Positions 1 to 11,480 of a stretch of DNA of 64,000 nucleotides are shown here, piece by piece. The stretch comes from Siphonodentalium dalli (lineage: Eukaryota; Mollusca; Scaphopoda; Gadilida; Siphonodentaliidae). Within the stretch, counting starts at the first letter, position 1; every line of letters starts with the position of its first letter. Made by a program: the position numbers and the translations under genes. Location of the stretch: the NCBI GenBank assembly GCA_032622095.1, contig CP136065.1, positions 247,939,474-248,003,473 on the forward strand, read 5' to 3'. Under the pieces are notes generated by a model. That model did not search any database. It saw only the letters and a program-made list of their open reading frames with translations, and was not told the origin of the DNA.

Positions 1-265
1 AAATCTATTATTTTTCACCGCACCTGGAATATTTGGTGGCCTGGCAAATATTCGACGAATGCCGACCGACATACTCTCGATACCAAATTGCGTTGAACAA
101 AATGTTGATAGAAAACACTTTTTGGGCAATTTTATACTATATATATAGTTGACAGTGGTTAGCATAATTGTTGGCAACAAATTGATTCTGATAACCGTTT
201 CAAGAAATGCTGTTGTTGGAATCTGATGATATGAGGACCATCGAATCAGATTGTTTACCTGTAAA
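1..265 (-). mobile_element. Partial TTAA-type MITE, cut by the window edge
   Basis: The first bases match the interior of the MITE at 26749-27225 (the stretch beginning near 26876), and the later part matches, in reverse orientation, the interior of the MITE at 25036-25510 (near 25140-25220). It is therefore the remainder of a third copy whose left end lies outside the window. No coding capacity is seen. Confidence 0.55.
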
Positions 266-492
266 CATGCATGGGTTTTGTTTTCCTGGATAACAATTCA
301 GTCTTGAGTCGGTTAGACAAAACAATTATTGTCCCAATATATTTATGGGAAGGTGTTTTGAAACAATTAAAGTTTCAAGTCTTAAACAATGCGAGCTGTG
401 AAGTTTGTTCCTTTATTTGTCGAGTTTCCTAAAGGGGTATATGTGACCCGCCATATCAAATCCAGTCGGAAGTCGGGATTTTTTTACCCTAT

Positions 493-561
493 GCCAATGC
501 ATTCTCTTATATATGCGAGTCGACCATAGGTCGCCTCGCATATATAAGAGAATGCATTGGC
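493..561. repeat. 69-bp palindrome, copy 1
   Basis: Begins GCCAATGCATTCTCTTATAT, ends with its reverse complement, and has its centre at GTCGACCATAGGTCG. The same module occurs at 782-850, 45053-45121 and 45203-45271, with decayed versions near 51860, 55040, 55100, 55370 and 55470. Confidence 0.9.
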
Positions 562-781
562 CTAAATTGTTTTTACAATTTTAATAATTTGTTCTTGTAT
601 TCTTTAACAATTTTATAATTTCACCCATACAGAGCCCCAGACAAACATGAGCAGACGACACTCTTCTATGTGCTTCTATATATGTGTGGGGCTCCCTGCA
701 GGGTAATGGATGTTTTTTTTATTTTATGTCCTAAAAATTGTAAGAAACATTTATTTAAAAAACATGATAATAAATTGTTAA

Positions 782-850
782 GCAAATGCATTCTCTTATA
801 TATGCGAGGCGACCTATGGTCGACTCGCATATATAAGAGAATGCATTGGC
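782..850. repeat. 69-bp palindrome, copy 2 (opposite orientation)
   Basis: Same palindrome as 493-561 with the central asymmetric bases inverted (GGCGACCTATGGTCGACTC), so the two copies are themselves in inverted orientation within the element. Confidence 0.9.
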
Positions 851-863
851 AAAAAAATTGTTA

Positions 864-900
864 GGCCAATGCATTCTCTTATATAAGAGAATGCATTGGC
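864..900. repeat. Shortened palindrome (about 37 bp), copy 3
   Basis: Consists of GCCAATGCATTCTCTTATAT joined directly to its reverse complement, lacking the GCGAGTCGACC centre. It looks like an internal deletion of the 69-bp palindrome at the hairpin tip. Confidence 0.85.
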
Positions 901-1275
901 ACAGGGTAAAAAAATCCCGACTTCCGACTGGATTTGATATGGCGGGTCACATATACACGTCATGCATAGGGAGAAATTTCTGTTGCATGGCAATGTATGT
1001 GCCACTAGCTATACTCATCCACAAAATGATAGAATCAACCATATATATGTAGAGACAGTCTATCCGCAAACGCCCCTATATAAAGCAATCGGCGTCGCGA
1101 ATTTGTACCGCCAACCAATGAAACGTCGAGTTGATCATAGTCATAATCAACGATTGGTTGTTCAGTTCGTTCCTCTGTATTTTTGATTTGTTTGTGTCAA
1201 GATTCTTAATTATATTATAAGCTTGATATATAGACTCGCACAAACTCCAAACTTGCGACTCGCACATATACACTG

Positions 1276-1770
1276 TTGGGAAGCACGTGGTTTCGAGGTT
1301 GGTGAGTACCACGCATTCAAAATGTGCAAACGCACAAAATCATAATATACGAGGAACTGACACAAAACATAGCAGTTTGACTGTTACGAGCATATGCTGG
1401 TTTATTTTTTGAAACAAGTTGATACCTTATTTGTTCGGAAATACTTCGTGGTTTTCTATATAACATTCTGACCAAAGTTGCCAGTCGGAGGTGCGTGCAT
1501 GGAATACACCAGTCCATACATCTTGGAAAATCCTTCGACTGGCAACTTTGGTCAGAATGTTAGAGCAAACAAATGTGAATTTGGACATAAATGAGGTATC
1601 AGCTTGTTTGAAAAATAGAATAGCATCTGCTCGCGTAGCCGTCAAAATACTATGTAATATGTCATATCTTAGTTTATTACCCTTTTTCCTCGCTTCTGGT
1701 CGCATTTTAGATCGCCTCGGCCATTTTTAATGCGTTATACTCATCAACTCGAAACCACGTGATTCCCCAC
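1276..1770. mobile_element. Foldback MITE with long imperfect inverted repeats
   Basis: The bases from 1276 (around the CACGTGGTTTCGAG core) pair with those ending at 1770, and pairing resumes inside (CAAGTTGATACCT with AGGTATCAGCTTG, and 1468-1490 with 1531-1555). The whole about 495-bp unit can therefore fold on itself with small loops. The 92-residue minus-strand frame across it matches no family I know and is probably incidental. Confidence 0.65.
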
Positions 1771-2310
1771 CGTGAAAGCTGGTATTCTAAGTTTGTATCT
1801 GACTGGATACAGTGGAGACACTGGCTGTGGAACAAGGAAGCCATTCTCGTTTTTATTGGTGACGTTATACTAATTGCATCGTCTTGGAAATGACTGATCC
1901 GCGGATTTCAATTTGCGCCTCGATCCAATGGCTTCAGTTTCCCCATAAACGATGTAATACGGTGCTCATAAATACCAAGGATCCAATTTGAGGACTTTTA
2001 TGGCACTTTGCTTTGTTTAACACAATTAGGGAACTGATATTTTACGACAGACGTGAACTAATAGGAACTCGGAATCAATATACATCATAGATGAAAATCC
2101 ACCCCTCCCTTGTAAAGCGTCCGGTTCACTCACGAGGAGAACTGTTATGTTTGTAAACAGAAGTTGAAGTATGTGTATGTTGTAGGACCAGATGTATGCA
2201 TAATAATCATGAAACAAACGTGGCTGTCAAGGTTCTCGATATACATTAATTCAACCGGTCCTGTTCGAAACTAAAATTATTATATGTTGGATATTCATGG
2301 ACTGACGGTC
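1771..2310. other. No gene recognised
   Basis: Unassigned DNA between a MITE and simple repeat. I see no exon with splice signals, no RNA gene and no clear repeat boundary. Confidence 0.5.
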
Positions 2311-2466
2311 AATGACGATGACGATGATTCTATATGATGATGACGATGTTGACGACGATGGTGGTGATGACGACAGCGATGATGACGATGGCGATGATTA
2401 TGATGATGAAATGGACGATGACGACAAGGATGATTATAATGAAATGATGATGGTGTTGGTATATAT
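2311..2466. repeat. GAT/GAC simple repeat, left part
   Basis: Interrupted GATGAC/GATGAT trinucleotide DNA ending in GGTGTTGGTATATATAGTGA. The same string recurs at 6413-6434 on the far side of the pearl-like block, so this is the left part of the array interrupted by that block. Confidence 0.85.
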
Positions 2467-3049
2467 AGTGACTAGAAGGTGACCCGACTTCGTCCGGGCT
2501 TTGACCTTGAATTGTCCATTTTGAAGGTCAAGGTGAAGTGGGGTCACGACCCGGACAAAAGTACCCGACAAACGTGCCCGTCGAAATCCATCCGGTTTTA
2601 CCCGATTTGACCTTGAATTGTCCATTTTGAATGTCAAGGTCAGGTCGGGGATTTGACCCGTCCAAAACACTCAGTGGACAAAAGTAACCCTATGTATAAA
2701 ATTTCGTCAAAATCCCATCAAAATTGGCGATTTGACCTTGAATTGACCCGATTTCAAGGTCAATGTCACGTCGCACGGGCAAATGAATATGCTTATGAGA
2801 CTCCCCATACGAAAGTACCACCACATACCAAGTTTCATCGAAATCCCGTGATATTCGGGCGTTTGACCTTGAAATTACCCGATTTCAAGGTCACGTCGCA
2901 CGGGCAAATTAATAGGCCCATGTCACTCCCCGGCCGAAAATACCCCCACATACCAAGTTTCATCGAAATCGGGTCGGCCGTTTTCGAGTCCATCGATTAC
3001 AGACAGACACACAGACAGACAGACAGATCTTCTAAAATATATAATAGCC
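2467..3049 (+). mobile_element. Pearl-like element, type A (131-bp core repeats)
   Basis: Starts near GACCCGACTTCGTCCGGGC, contains degenerate core units each holding TTGACCTTGAATTGACCCGA and CGTCGCACGGGCAAAT, then an (ACAG)n microsatellite at about 3000-3026, then the terminus TCTTCTAAAATATATAATAG. Left flank, tandem core, tetranucleotide microsatellite and right flank in that order is the published layout of oyster pearl elements, regarded as non-autonomous Helitron-like. No protein is encoded; open frames across it are periodicity effects. Confidence 0.65.
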
Positions 3050-3729
3050 GATGAGCCAGACGTTGTCCGGGCTACGTTGTCCGGGCTATTCAAAAACCAA
3101 ATTTCAAGTCGCCCGACGTTGTCCGGGCTATTCAAAAACCAAATTTCAAGTCGATAGCTCTACCCGTTTCCGAGATCTGGTCTGCGCATGCGCGAAGCTG
3201 GCGTCGCACGGGCTCGACGACCCGATAAAATTCGTATCCGGGGCAAGATACATTCACATACCAAATTTCAAGTCGATAGCTCCACCCGTTTCCGATATCT
3301 GGTCTGCGCATGCGCGAAACTGGCGTCGCACGGGCCCGGCGACCCGATAAAATTCCTATCCGGGACAAGATACTTTCACATAGCAAATTTCAAGTCGATA
3401 GCTCCACCCATTTCCGAGATCTCGTCTGCGCTTGCGCGAAGCTGGCGTCGCACGGGCTCGGCGACCCGATAAAATTCGTATCCGGGGCAAGATACATTGA
3501 CATAGCAAATTTCACGTCGATAACTCCACCCGTTTCCGATATCTCGTCTGCGCATGCGCGAAGCGGACGCCGCACTGGCTCGCCAATACGACAACGTCCA
3601 CCGCCTGGTCAAACTACACATACGTACCAAGTTTCGTCCCGATCGGTCGAGAATCGTAGATTTGTATAAATGACATACAGACAGACATACAGACAGACAT
3701 ACAGACAGAGGTCTTCAAAATATATATGA
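3050..3729 (+). mobile_element. Pearl-like element, type B (122-bp core repeats)
   Basis: Starts near CCGATGAGCCAGACGTTGTCCGGGCT. Four core units follow at a period of 122 bp (CGATAGCTC or CGATAACTC at 3152, 3274, 3396 and 3518), each with TCTGCGCATGCGCGAAGC or a close variant. It ends with a (CAGA/CATA) microsatellite at 3670-3708 and GTCTTCAAAATATATATGAG. The first 50 bp contain a short duplication of the GACGTTGTCCGGGCTATTCA start. Overall layout matches type A but the core is unrelated. Confidence 0.65.
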
Positions 3730-3733
3730 GATA

Positions 3734-4592
3734 GAAGGTGACCCGACTTCGTCCGGGCTTTGACCTTGAATTGACCATTTTGAAGGTCAAGGTCAGGTGG
3801 GGCAACGATTTGACCCGTCCAAAACACTGCCCGGAAAAAGTACCCGACAAAAGTACCCGTCGAAATCCATCCGGTTTTACCCGATTTGACCTTGAATTGA
3901 TCATTTAGAAGGTCAATGTCAGGTCGGTGTCACGATTTGACCCGTCCAAAATACTCAGTGGACAAAAGTAACCATATGTATCAAATTTCGTGGAAATCCC
4001 ATCAAAATTCGCGATTTGACCTTGAATTGACCCGATTTCAAGGTCAAGGTCTCGTCGCACGGGCAAATAAATAGGCCTATGAGACTCCCCATACGAAAGT
4101 ATCCCTAGACACCAATTTTCATCGAAATCCCGTGATATTCGGGCGTTTGACCTTGAAATGACCCGATTTCAAGGTCAAGATCACGTCGCACGGGCAAATT
4201 ACTATGCCTATGCCACTCCCCGACCGGAAGTACCCCCACATACCAAGTTTCATCGAAATCCCGTGATATTCAGGCGTTTGACATTTAAATGACCCGATTT
4301 CAAGGTCAAGGTCACGTCGCACGGGCAAATTAATAGGTTTATGCCACTCCCCGGCCGATGGTACCCCCACATACCAAGTTTCATCGAAATCCCGTGATAT
4401 TCGGGCGTTTGACCTTGAAATGACCCGATTTCAAGTTCAAGGTCACGTCGCACGGGCAAATTAATAGGCCTATGTCACTCCCCGGCCGAAAATACCCCCA
4501 CATACCAAGTTTCATCGAAATCGGCTCGGTCGTTTTCGGGTCCATCGATTACAGACACACACACACACACAGACAGATCTTCCAAAATATAT
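3734..4592 (+). mobile_element. Pearl-like element, type A, long copy
   Basis: Begins GTGACCCGACTTCGTCCGGG and carries regular core units: the string ATCGAAATC recurs at 4121, 4252, 4383 and 4514, exactly 131 bp apart. It closes with (CA/CAGA)n at 4551-4577 and TCTTCCAAAATATATAATAG. The exact spacing suggests recent expansion or homogenisation of the core. Confidence 0.7.
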
Positions 4593-4601
4593 AATAGACT
4601 A

Positions 4602-5208
4602 GAATGTGACCCGACTTCGTCCGGGCTTTGACCTTGAATTGTCCATTTTGAAGGTCAAGGTCAGGTCGGGGTCACGATTTGACCAGTCCAAAACACTGCC
4701 CGGACAAAAGTAACCCTACGTATAAAATTTCGTCGAAATCCCATCAAAATTGGCGATTTGACCTTGAATTGACCCGATTTCAAGGTCACGTCGCACGGGC
4801 AAATGAATATGCTTATGAGAATCCCCATACGAAAGTACCGCCACATACCAAGTTTCATCGAAATCCCGTGATATTCGGGCGTTTGACCTTGAAATGACCC
4901 GATTTCAAGGTCAAGGTCACGTCGCACGGGCAAATTAATAGGTGTTTGCCACTCCCCGGCCGAAGGTACCCCCACATACCAAGTTTCATCGAAATCCCGT
5001 GATATTCGGACGTTTGACCTTGAAATGACCCGATTTCAAGGTCACGTCGCACGGGCAAATTAATTGGCCTATGTCACTCCCCGGCCGAAAATACCCCCAC
5101 ATACCAAGTTTCATCGAAATCGGCTCGGCCGTTTTCGAGTCCATCGATTACAGACACACATACACACACACAGACACACAGACAGATCTTCCAAAATATA
5201 TAATAGAC
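4602..5208 (+). mobile_element. Pearl-like element, type A, third copy
   Basis: Same start (GTGACCCGACTTCGTCCGGG) and end (TCTTCCAAAATATATAATAG) as the preceding copy and joined to it head to tail through AGACTAGAAT. Some core units lack an AAGGTCA heptamer and are correspondingly shorter. Confidence 0.7.
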
Positions 5209-5211
5209 TAG

Positions 5212-5704
5212 CCGATGAGCCCGACGTTGTCCGGGCTATTCAAAAACCAAATTTCAAGTCGATAGCTCCACCCGTTTCCGAGATCTCGTCTGCGCATGCG
5301 CGAAGCTGGCGTCGCACGGGCTCGGCGACCCGATAAAATTCGTATCCGGGGCAAGATACATTCACATACCAAATTTCAAGTCGATAGCTCCACCCGTTTC
5401 CGAGATCTCGTCTGCGCATGCGCGAAGCTGGCGTCGCACGGGCTCGGCGACCCGATAAAATTCGTATCCGGGGCAATATACATTCACATAGCAAATTTCA
5501 AGTCGATAGCTCCACCCGTTTCCGAGATCTCGTCTGCGCGAAGCGGGCGCCGCACGGGCTCGCCAATACTACAACGTCCACCGCCTGGTCAAACTACACG
5601 CACGTACCAAGTTTCGTCCCGATCGGTCGAGAATCGTAGATTTGTATAAATGACAAACAAACAGACAAACAAACAGACAGAGGTCTTCAAAATATATATG
5701 AGAC
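5212..5704 (+). mobile_element. Pearl-like element, type B, second copy
   Basis: Starts GCCGATGAGCCCGACGTTGT, has three core units near the 122-bp period, then an (ACAA/ACAG) microsatellite and GTCTTCAAAATATATATGAG. The last core unit is truncated by 6 bp at the TGCGCATGCGCGAAGC motif. Confidence 0.7.
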
Positions 5705-5706
5705 TA

Positions 5707-6286
5707 GCCGATGAGCCCGACGTTGTCCGGGCTATTCACATACCAAATTTCAAGTCGATAGCTCCACCCGTTTCCGAGATCTCGTCTGAGCATGCGCGAG
5801 GCTGGCGTCGCACGGGCTCGGCGACCCGATAAAATTAGTATCCGGGGCAAGATACATTCACATACCAAATTTCAAGTCGATAGCTCCACCCGTTTCCGAG
5901 ATCTCGTCTGCGCATGCGCGAAGCTGGCGTCGCACGGGCTCGGCGACCCGATAAAATTCGTATTCAAGTCGATAGCTCCACCCGTTTCCGAGATCTCGTC
6001 TGCGCATGCGCGAAGCTGGCGTCGCACGGGCTCGGCGACCCGATAAAATTCGTATTCAAGTCGATAGCTCCACCCGTTTCCGAGATCTCGTCTGCGCATG
6101 CGCGAAGCGGGCGCCACACGGGCTCGCCAATACGACAACGTCCACCGCCTGGTCAAACTACACACACGTACCAAGTTTGGTCCCGATCGGTCGAGAATCG
6201 TAGATTTGTATAAATGACAAACATACAGACAAACATACAGACAAACATACAAACAAACAGACAGAGGTCTTCAAAATATATATGAG
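5707..6286 (+). mobile_element. Pearl-like element, type B, third copy
   Basis: Same head and tail as the copy before it. Two core units are shortened to about 92 bp: at 5961 and 6053 CGTATTCAAGTC replaces the usual CGTATCCGGGGC...TTTCAAGTC, which removes about 30 bp. The right end is followed directly by GAT/GGT simple repeat at 6287. Confidence 0.7.
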
Positions 6287-7570
6287 ATAATGGTAATGAT
6301 GATGATGACGATGAAATGGTGATGATGGCGGTTTTGGTAGTGATATATAAGGAGGAGGATGGTGGTGGTGGTGGTTGTAGTGGTAGTGATAAGGATGATT
6401 ATGCAATCATGATGGTGTTGGTATATATAGTGATGATTATTATGATAATGGTAATGATGATGACAATGAAATGGTGATGATGGCGGTTGTAGTAGTGATA
6501 AGGAGGATGATGATGGTGATGATGGCTGTTGTGGCAGTGATAAGGATTATTATGCAATGGTGATGATGATGGTGTTGGTAGTGATAAGGATGATGAAATG
6601 GTGATGATGATGGTGGCAGTGATGATGATGTTGATAATGATGATGGTGGTGGCATTGATAAGGATGATTATGATGAAATGGTGGTGGTGGAGGTGGTGAT
6701 AATAATGATGATGATGATGATGATGATTATTATGATGAAATTGTGATAACGATGGTGGTGGTTCTGGTGGTAGCTATAAGGTTGGTGATGAAATTGTGAT
6801 GATGGTAGTTGTGGTAGTGATAATGATTATTGTTATTATGATGAAATGGTGATGATGGTAGTTGTGGTAGTGATAACGATGCTGATGGTGATGAAATAGT
6901 GATAATGGCCGTGGTGGTAGTAAAAAGGTTAGTGATGAAATGGTGATGACGATGGTGGTGGTGGTGGTGGTGGTGATAAGAATGATTATTATGATGAGGG
7001 TGGTGGCGGTAGTGATAATGATCATGATTATGATTAAATGGTGATGGTGGTGGTGGTGGTGGTGGTGGTAGTTATAATGATGGTGATGATGGTTGTGGTA
7101 ATGATAAGGATGATTATGGTGGTGGTAGTGATAATGATGTCGATGAAATGGTGATGACGATGGTGGTGGTATATATATAGTGATAAGAATGATTATGATG
7201 ATGATGGTGGTGGCGGTAGTGATAATGATCATGATTATGATTAAATGGCGATGGTGGTGGTGGTGGTGGTGGTGGTAGTTATAATGATGGTGATGATGGT
7301 TGTGGTAATGATAAGGATGATTATGGTGGTGGTAGTGATAATGATGTCGATGAAATGGTGATTATGATTGTGGTGGTGGTGGTAGTAGTGATAATGATGA
7401 TGATGATGATGAAATGGTGATGATAAGTGGTGGTAGTGATAAGGATGATCCGATGATGATAGTGGTGATAATGAGGTCGGTTGTTGACGTTGATCATGAT
7501 GATGATTATGATGGTGGTGGTGATTATGATGATGATGGTGATCGCTGATGATGATGGTGATGATCCACAT
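6287..7570. repeat. GAT/GGT-rich simple-sequence array
   Basis: Interrupted trinucleotide DNA (GATGATGAC, GGTGGTGGT, GATAAGGAT) about 1.3 kb long. A higher-order duplication is visible: 7001-7130 and 7210-7340 share the same order of motifs (GTGGCGGTAGTGATAATGAT, then GATTAAATGG). The histidine-rich minus-strand frames (ATC/CAC/ATT codons) are the expected translation of the repeat and not genes. Confidence 0.9.
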
Positions 7571-8025
7571 TGTTTACTCAAATAGCCATGGCAGGGTCGG
7601 TTCATTATCTTCGGTAGTCTGTTTCGCACGACATGCGACGCTTAATTATAACACGGCGCTCTGTATACCTGACGTCTCTCGAACGCAACGCTCGTCACGT
7701 GAAAGCGTCAATTTATGATTTTACGTTTGTTACATTTAGGCATCAGACGCTATAGTTCTGATTTTGTTTTTACATATTGGGTGGTATTGAAAGTTCACTG
7801 TGACGTGAGATGAACACATTTCGGCAAACAGCTGGTTTGGAATCATAGTATATAAGTGCCTAAAATAGTTTTTTGGGGAGAATTAAGATGATGTTAGGAA
7901 AACTGTTTACTAATCTATGGACAATGCTCACGCACCCACCAGACGCGTGTTTCTCGAAATAATGTTTACGATGCCCCTTAATGAACATAATAATATCAAG
8001 CTAGGGAGTAGGCGGTTGTCGCCAA
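7571..8025. other. No gene recognised
   Basis: Mixed-composition DNA without recognised exons, RNA genes or repeat structure. Confidence 0.5.
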
Positions 8026-8105
8026 AAAAAAATAACCAAAGGTAAACGAGAAAACGATTCACAATTGTCTAACCCCCTCCCCCATATAACCAAAGGTAAA
8101 ATATA
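8026..8105. repeat. C-run minisatellite, left part
   Basis: Repeats of the form AACCAAAGGTAAA, GAGAAAA, ATTCACAATTGTCT and a C-run. The same unit continues at 9230-9420, so a 1.1-kb element appears to have split one minisatellite. Confidence 0.6.
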
Positions 8106-9229
8106 GAAAACTAGCAGGTTAGCCCGCCACTGGCGGCATTCGTCCCATGGCTTTGTTTCAGAAACATGACATTTTTGAATATGAATTTAATGTTTTTTAA
8201 ATTTAATATATTTTGTTTCTGAATTGTTTTTTTATTGTTAATTTTTTTTAATTTTAAATTGTTTTAATTAAATTGTAAATTGTTTTAATTAATTTTTTTG
8301 TTTCTGGCGGAAAAATTTACCCGTAGAAATCCCCCCTTCCTAGGAACGACAGACAACGCATTCTTTGTTTCGTGAAATCTCTCTACGATAACATTGCATT
8401 GAATTTAAAACAAACGCTTCCGTCGGGAAATCTGTCTGCATAATATTTTGAGTCTGCCGTACCCGTCGTAATGTCGTGAAATCTCTCTGCATAATAGATA
8501 ACATTGCATTGAATCTGTTGTTGGCATTCAGGGCTTCGGGTCGTTGTTGTTGGCATCACGGCTCCCCGAAAACTCTCACATTGCCGAAAACGTGTATTTA
8601 GTAATATCGTTGTTGTTGATATTTACGGCTTGGGGGCTATTTTAATTAGCAAGTTTGAGCTCAATCGGTTCGAGTCTATAAAGGACACACTCATATATAT
8701 GACACTTCCCGTGGGTAGCAAGTTTGAGCTCAATCGGCATTCCCTGGAATTTCCCGTAGATTGGCAGATTCCAGTAGCTTTATAACGGTATATCTGGGGA
8801 GAAATCTGATGCTATATTCGTGATTATCTGGGATGATTTCGGTATATAACTATATACTGTAAAAACAAAGCGCGCCATCCGTGCTCGCAGGGTTGGTCAG
8901 AAACAAATGTTTTTTAAATTTAATGTATGTTCCGTATATCTCTCTGCAGATGCAAATAACGTTGAATGGCAAACAGACGCTCTTTATAGAGATGCGTCAA
9001 AAACAAACGCTCATTAAATAATCACTTGATTAACCCACGCCGTGCCTTTGCGGTGATTTGAGATTGGAGAACGGGTGCTCTGAGCTTCTCTAAACCGCGA
9101 CCACGGTCGTGTCGGTGGGATTTGACACTTACATAGGAAGTTTGAGCTCAATATGTACACGCGTTTTGGATTCTATGAAGTACACACACACACACACATA
9201 TATACGAAGTCTCAAAATATATAGTATAG
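8106..9229 (+). mobile_element. Decayed pearl-like or related element
   Basis: Begins about AGCAGGTTAGCCCGCCACTG and ends with (AC)n at 9182-9198, then AGTCTCAAAATATATAGTAT, the same style of terminus as the pearl-like elements. Internally the phrase AAGTTTGAGCTCAAT occurs at about 8650, 8712 and 9140, and AAATCTCTCT with neighbouring ATAACATTGCATTGAAT occurs twice (8376, 8475), indicating eroded core repeats. No coding capacity is seen. Confidence 0.45.
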
Positions 9230-9435
9230 ATAGATAATTCATAATTGTCTCCCCCCCCCCATATTTTCCAAAGGTATTAAAGGAGAAAATAATTCACAAT
9301 TGGCTGACCCCCCCAATAACCAAAGGTAAAAGAGAGCAAATGAATCAGAATTGTCTCACCCCCCCCCCCCCATAACCAAAGGTAAAGGAGAGAAAATGAA
9401 TCAGAATTGTCTGCTGTTTACACCCCCCCACCCCC
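9230..9435. repeat. C-run minisatellite, right part
   Basis: Three further units of ATTCACAATTG-like sequence, a C-run of 7-12 and CCAAAGGTAAA, about 60 bp each, continuing the array from 8026-8105. Confidence 0.65.
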
Positions 9436-10184
9436 TCGATCATCTGAGGATTAATCTACGAGAGTGCGTATGATCTATGCGACTCGTAATTTCACACTGG
9501 TATCCCTCTAATTATCCAATGTTATAATGACCCGCCTTATCAATTGATTCCGACAATAAAATGCATTAGTTGGTTCGACTCTAATGCAATAAATCTCAAT
9601 CCATTGTATTATCTTCATCTCTGTGAACGTTATTCGGTGATAAATAATGAACAAAATTTCAGGCTTTGGACACGACCAATCACAACGAATCACCGGGAAA
9701 TTTTGCTAAAATATGACCAATGGAAGATATAGGAATTACGAGCAACAGCCCTCGTCAGAACTTGAATGCATATCATGATAGAGTTCTAAGATTTATTTTA
9801 CCACGAGTCGAATAATGTAAAGGGAACTCATCGACAGCACTGCATGAATTTCATTGTGATAATGCCCCTTTGAAAAACTACAGCAGGAAAAATTGGAGAA
9901 TCAACATCGTCTGCCATTCAATCAGCCCAGGTAGCTATTAGCAAATCTGTTTTCCAATGCAGAGTTGGGTTTTTGTTTTTTTGGTTCTCAAAGGATGCAT
10001 TTGGTAATTCCAAGTTGGATAATGCAACAAAGATAATCTTGCATGGCTTTAACTTTGTGCAGTCGTGAAATTCATGGCGTTACTTCAGAAAATCAAGTTC
10101 GTTCAAGTTCCGCGGAGTAAATGCATATATCTACACATTAATTCAAAATTAATTCATCAGAATATAAATAGAGCTAATGGACGA
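9436..10184. other. No gene recognised
   Basis: AT-rich DNA with no convincing exon, RNA gene or repeat boundary. Confidence 0.5.
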
Positions 10185-10315
10185 GACGCCGGAATGGTAC
10201 ACCATCTGATGGCGAGATGACCCGATCAACCGCTTCTTACAATAGCGACAGATGACGAGACGCCGGAATGGTACATCATCCGATAGCCAGATGACCCGAT
10301 CAAATGCTGAAAATT
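10185..10315 (+). repeat. Direct duplication, two units
   Basis: GACGAGACGCCGGAATGGTA followed by CATC, a GAT-rich step and AGATGACCCGATCAA occurs twice, about 75 bp apart, with a few substitutions. Confidence 0.75.
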
Positions 10316-11352
10316 TCGCCTGAACTCGATCACATTGTCGATATACTTATTTAAATTCCTTTTCTGAGTAAATTTATTCTTCTAGCAGGAATAATTAATC
10401 CAATTCGACCGGATTTATACGGCCTGATAACGAATATATCTGTCGGGGAATCGGGACTTACGGGCGGAAATAGTGTATCAACGAAATGCCCGGAAGGACA
10501 TCTCTAATTTATACCTAGATAGAACCCATAAAATATAACGCCAAGCGTGAGCCTCGGGTATCAATCTCCACCAGAATTAGTTCTCGGGTCGCCACAACGA
10601 GACAACGCGAGAGAAGTTAGCGACGCTGCATGGTGTGGAGCTGCATGGTGTAGATGTAACTTGTTGTCACCAACCAGTCGGTCACGTGCTTGTTGTGTCA
10701 CTTGTTAAATGTTGTAATAAGCATGTCCCCACCGGATTTCAGGGCGAATACAACGGCATTGTCACGTATATATGCCCAGAGGCGTTATTTCGACTTGGTT
10801 CGGCAAAAGAAGAGACCACAAATTTGCAGAATCAGTAAACGAACAGACCGTAATCCTAATTTCGTGGTAATCCGATTGGGATTTGGATTCCGATTACGGA
10901 CTCAAATGTTCATAATGTAAACAAACCGAGATTTCGCCACCTCGGAGTTTAAAAACACAATAAAACATAAGAATCCGTCTCTTGTGTACAAATTATTGCA
11001 GAATATAAACGATCTATACCAAAGAATTTTAAATGCGGAGACAAATTTGTTTTATTGAATGTAAACTGGGAGAATATTACTGAAATTAGCCAAATAATAA
11101 CGCTATTGATAGTAACGCTGGGGGAGCACTTCGGTTGATGGCGAAGCAAAATTAAATCATTGTTGATTGTCACTTTCATATGTCCATTTCATAATTCCAT
11201 CCATAAATACCGCCCGAACGCATGTCGATTTCGAATTCGGCGGATACGTCACCATTGACCGAATTCATATGAACCTGCATGGATTGTCTTCTGCTACATG
11301 TGTTCGTTATTATAATGTTTCTTCTTATTCAAGAAATAGTAGGATTATATAG
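10316..11352. other. No gene recognised
   Basis: No exon, RNA gene or structured repeat could be supported. The short open frames overlap on both strands and show no protein family motif. Confidence 0.5.
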
Positions 11353-11480
11353 AGGATCTACAACGAGTCCCCAGTTTATAGCGGGATTTACAAAACGAGT
11401 CCAGTAAATTAGGTCCAGACCTAATTTACTGGACGAGTTTTGTAATTTCCGCTATAAACTGGGGACGAGTTGTAGATTCT
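11353..11480. mobile_element. Near-perfect foldback hairpin (128 bp)
   Basis: Arms of about 60 bases at 11353-11414 and 11419-11480 are reverse complements with only a few mismatches; AGTCCAGTAAATTAGGTC meets its complement at the centre. Minimal foldback MITE with almost no loop. Confidence 0.85.

Larger units (their letters stand above)
438..955. mobile_element. Composite palindromic MITE (TIR TATATGTGACCCGCC)
   Basis: The outer about 53 bases at 438-492 recur as reverse complement at 901-955 with almost no mismatch, so this is a foldback element of about 518 bp. Inside the arms sit two near-identical about 69-bp palindromes and a shortened one. The termini read TATATGTGACCCGCC, so a TA target duplication is possible. 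The two open frames across it are by-products of the palindromes. No transposase is present, so it is non-autonomous. Confidence 0.8.

Noticed and set aside
1427-1705. 92-residue minus-strand frame in the foldback MITE
   Set aside because: It spans both arms of an inverted repeat, so its sequence is constrained by the repeat; no protein family recognised.
2653-6252. Many overlapping 60-130 residue frames on both strands with repeated peptides such as KFQVDSSTRFRDLVC
   Set aside because: They follow the 122/131-bp core repeat of the pearl-like elements and occur in several frames of both strands, so they reflect periodic lack of stops.
6440-7629. Histidine-rich minus-strand frames of 70-152 residues
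   Set aside because: They are the direct translation of GAT/GGT simple repeat (ATC, CAC, ACC codons) with no start context or domain.
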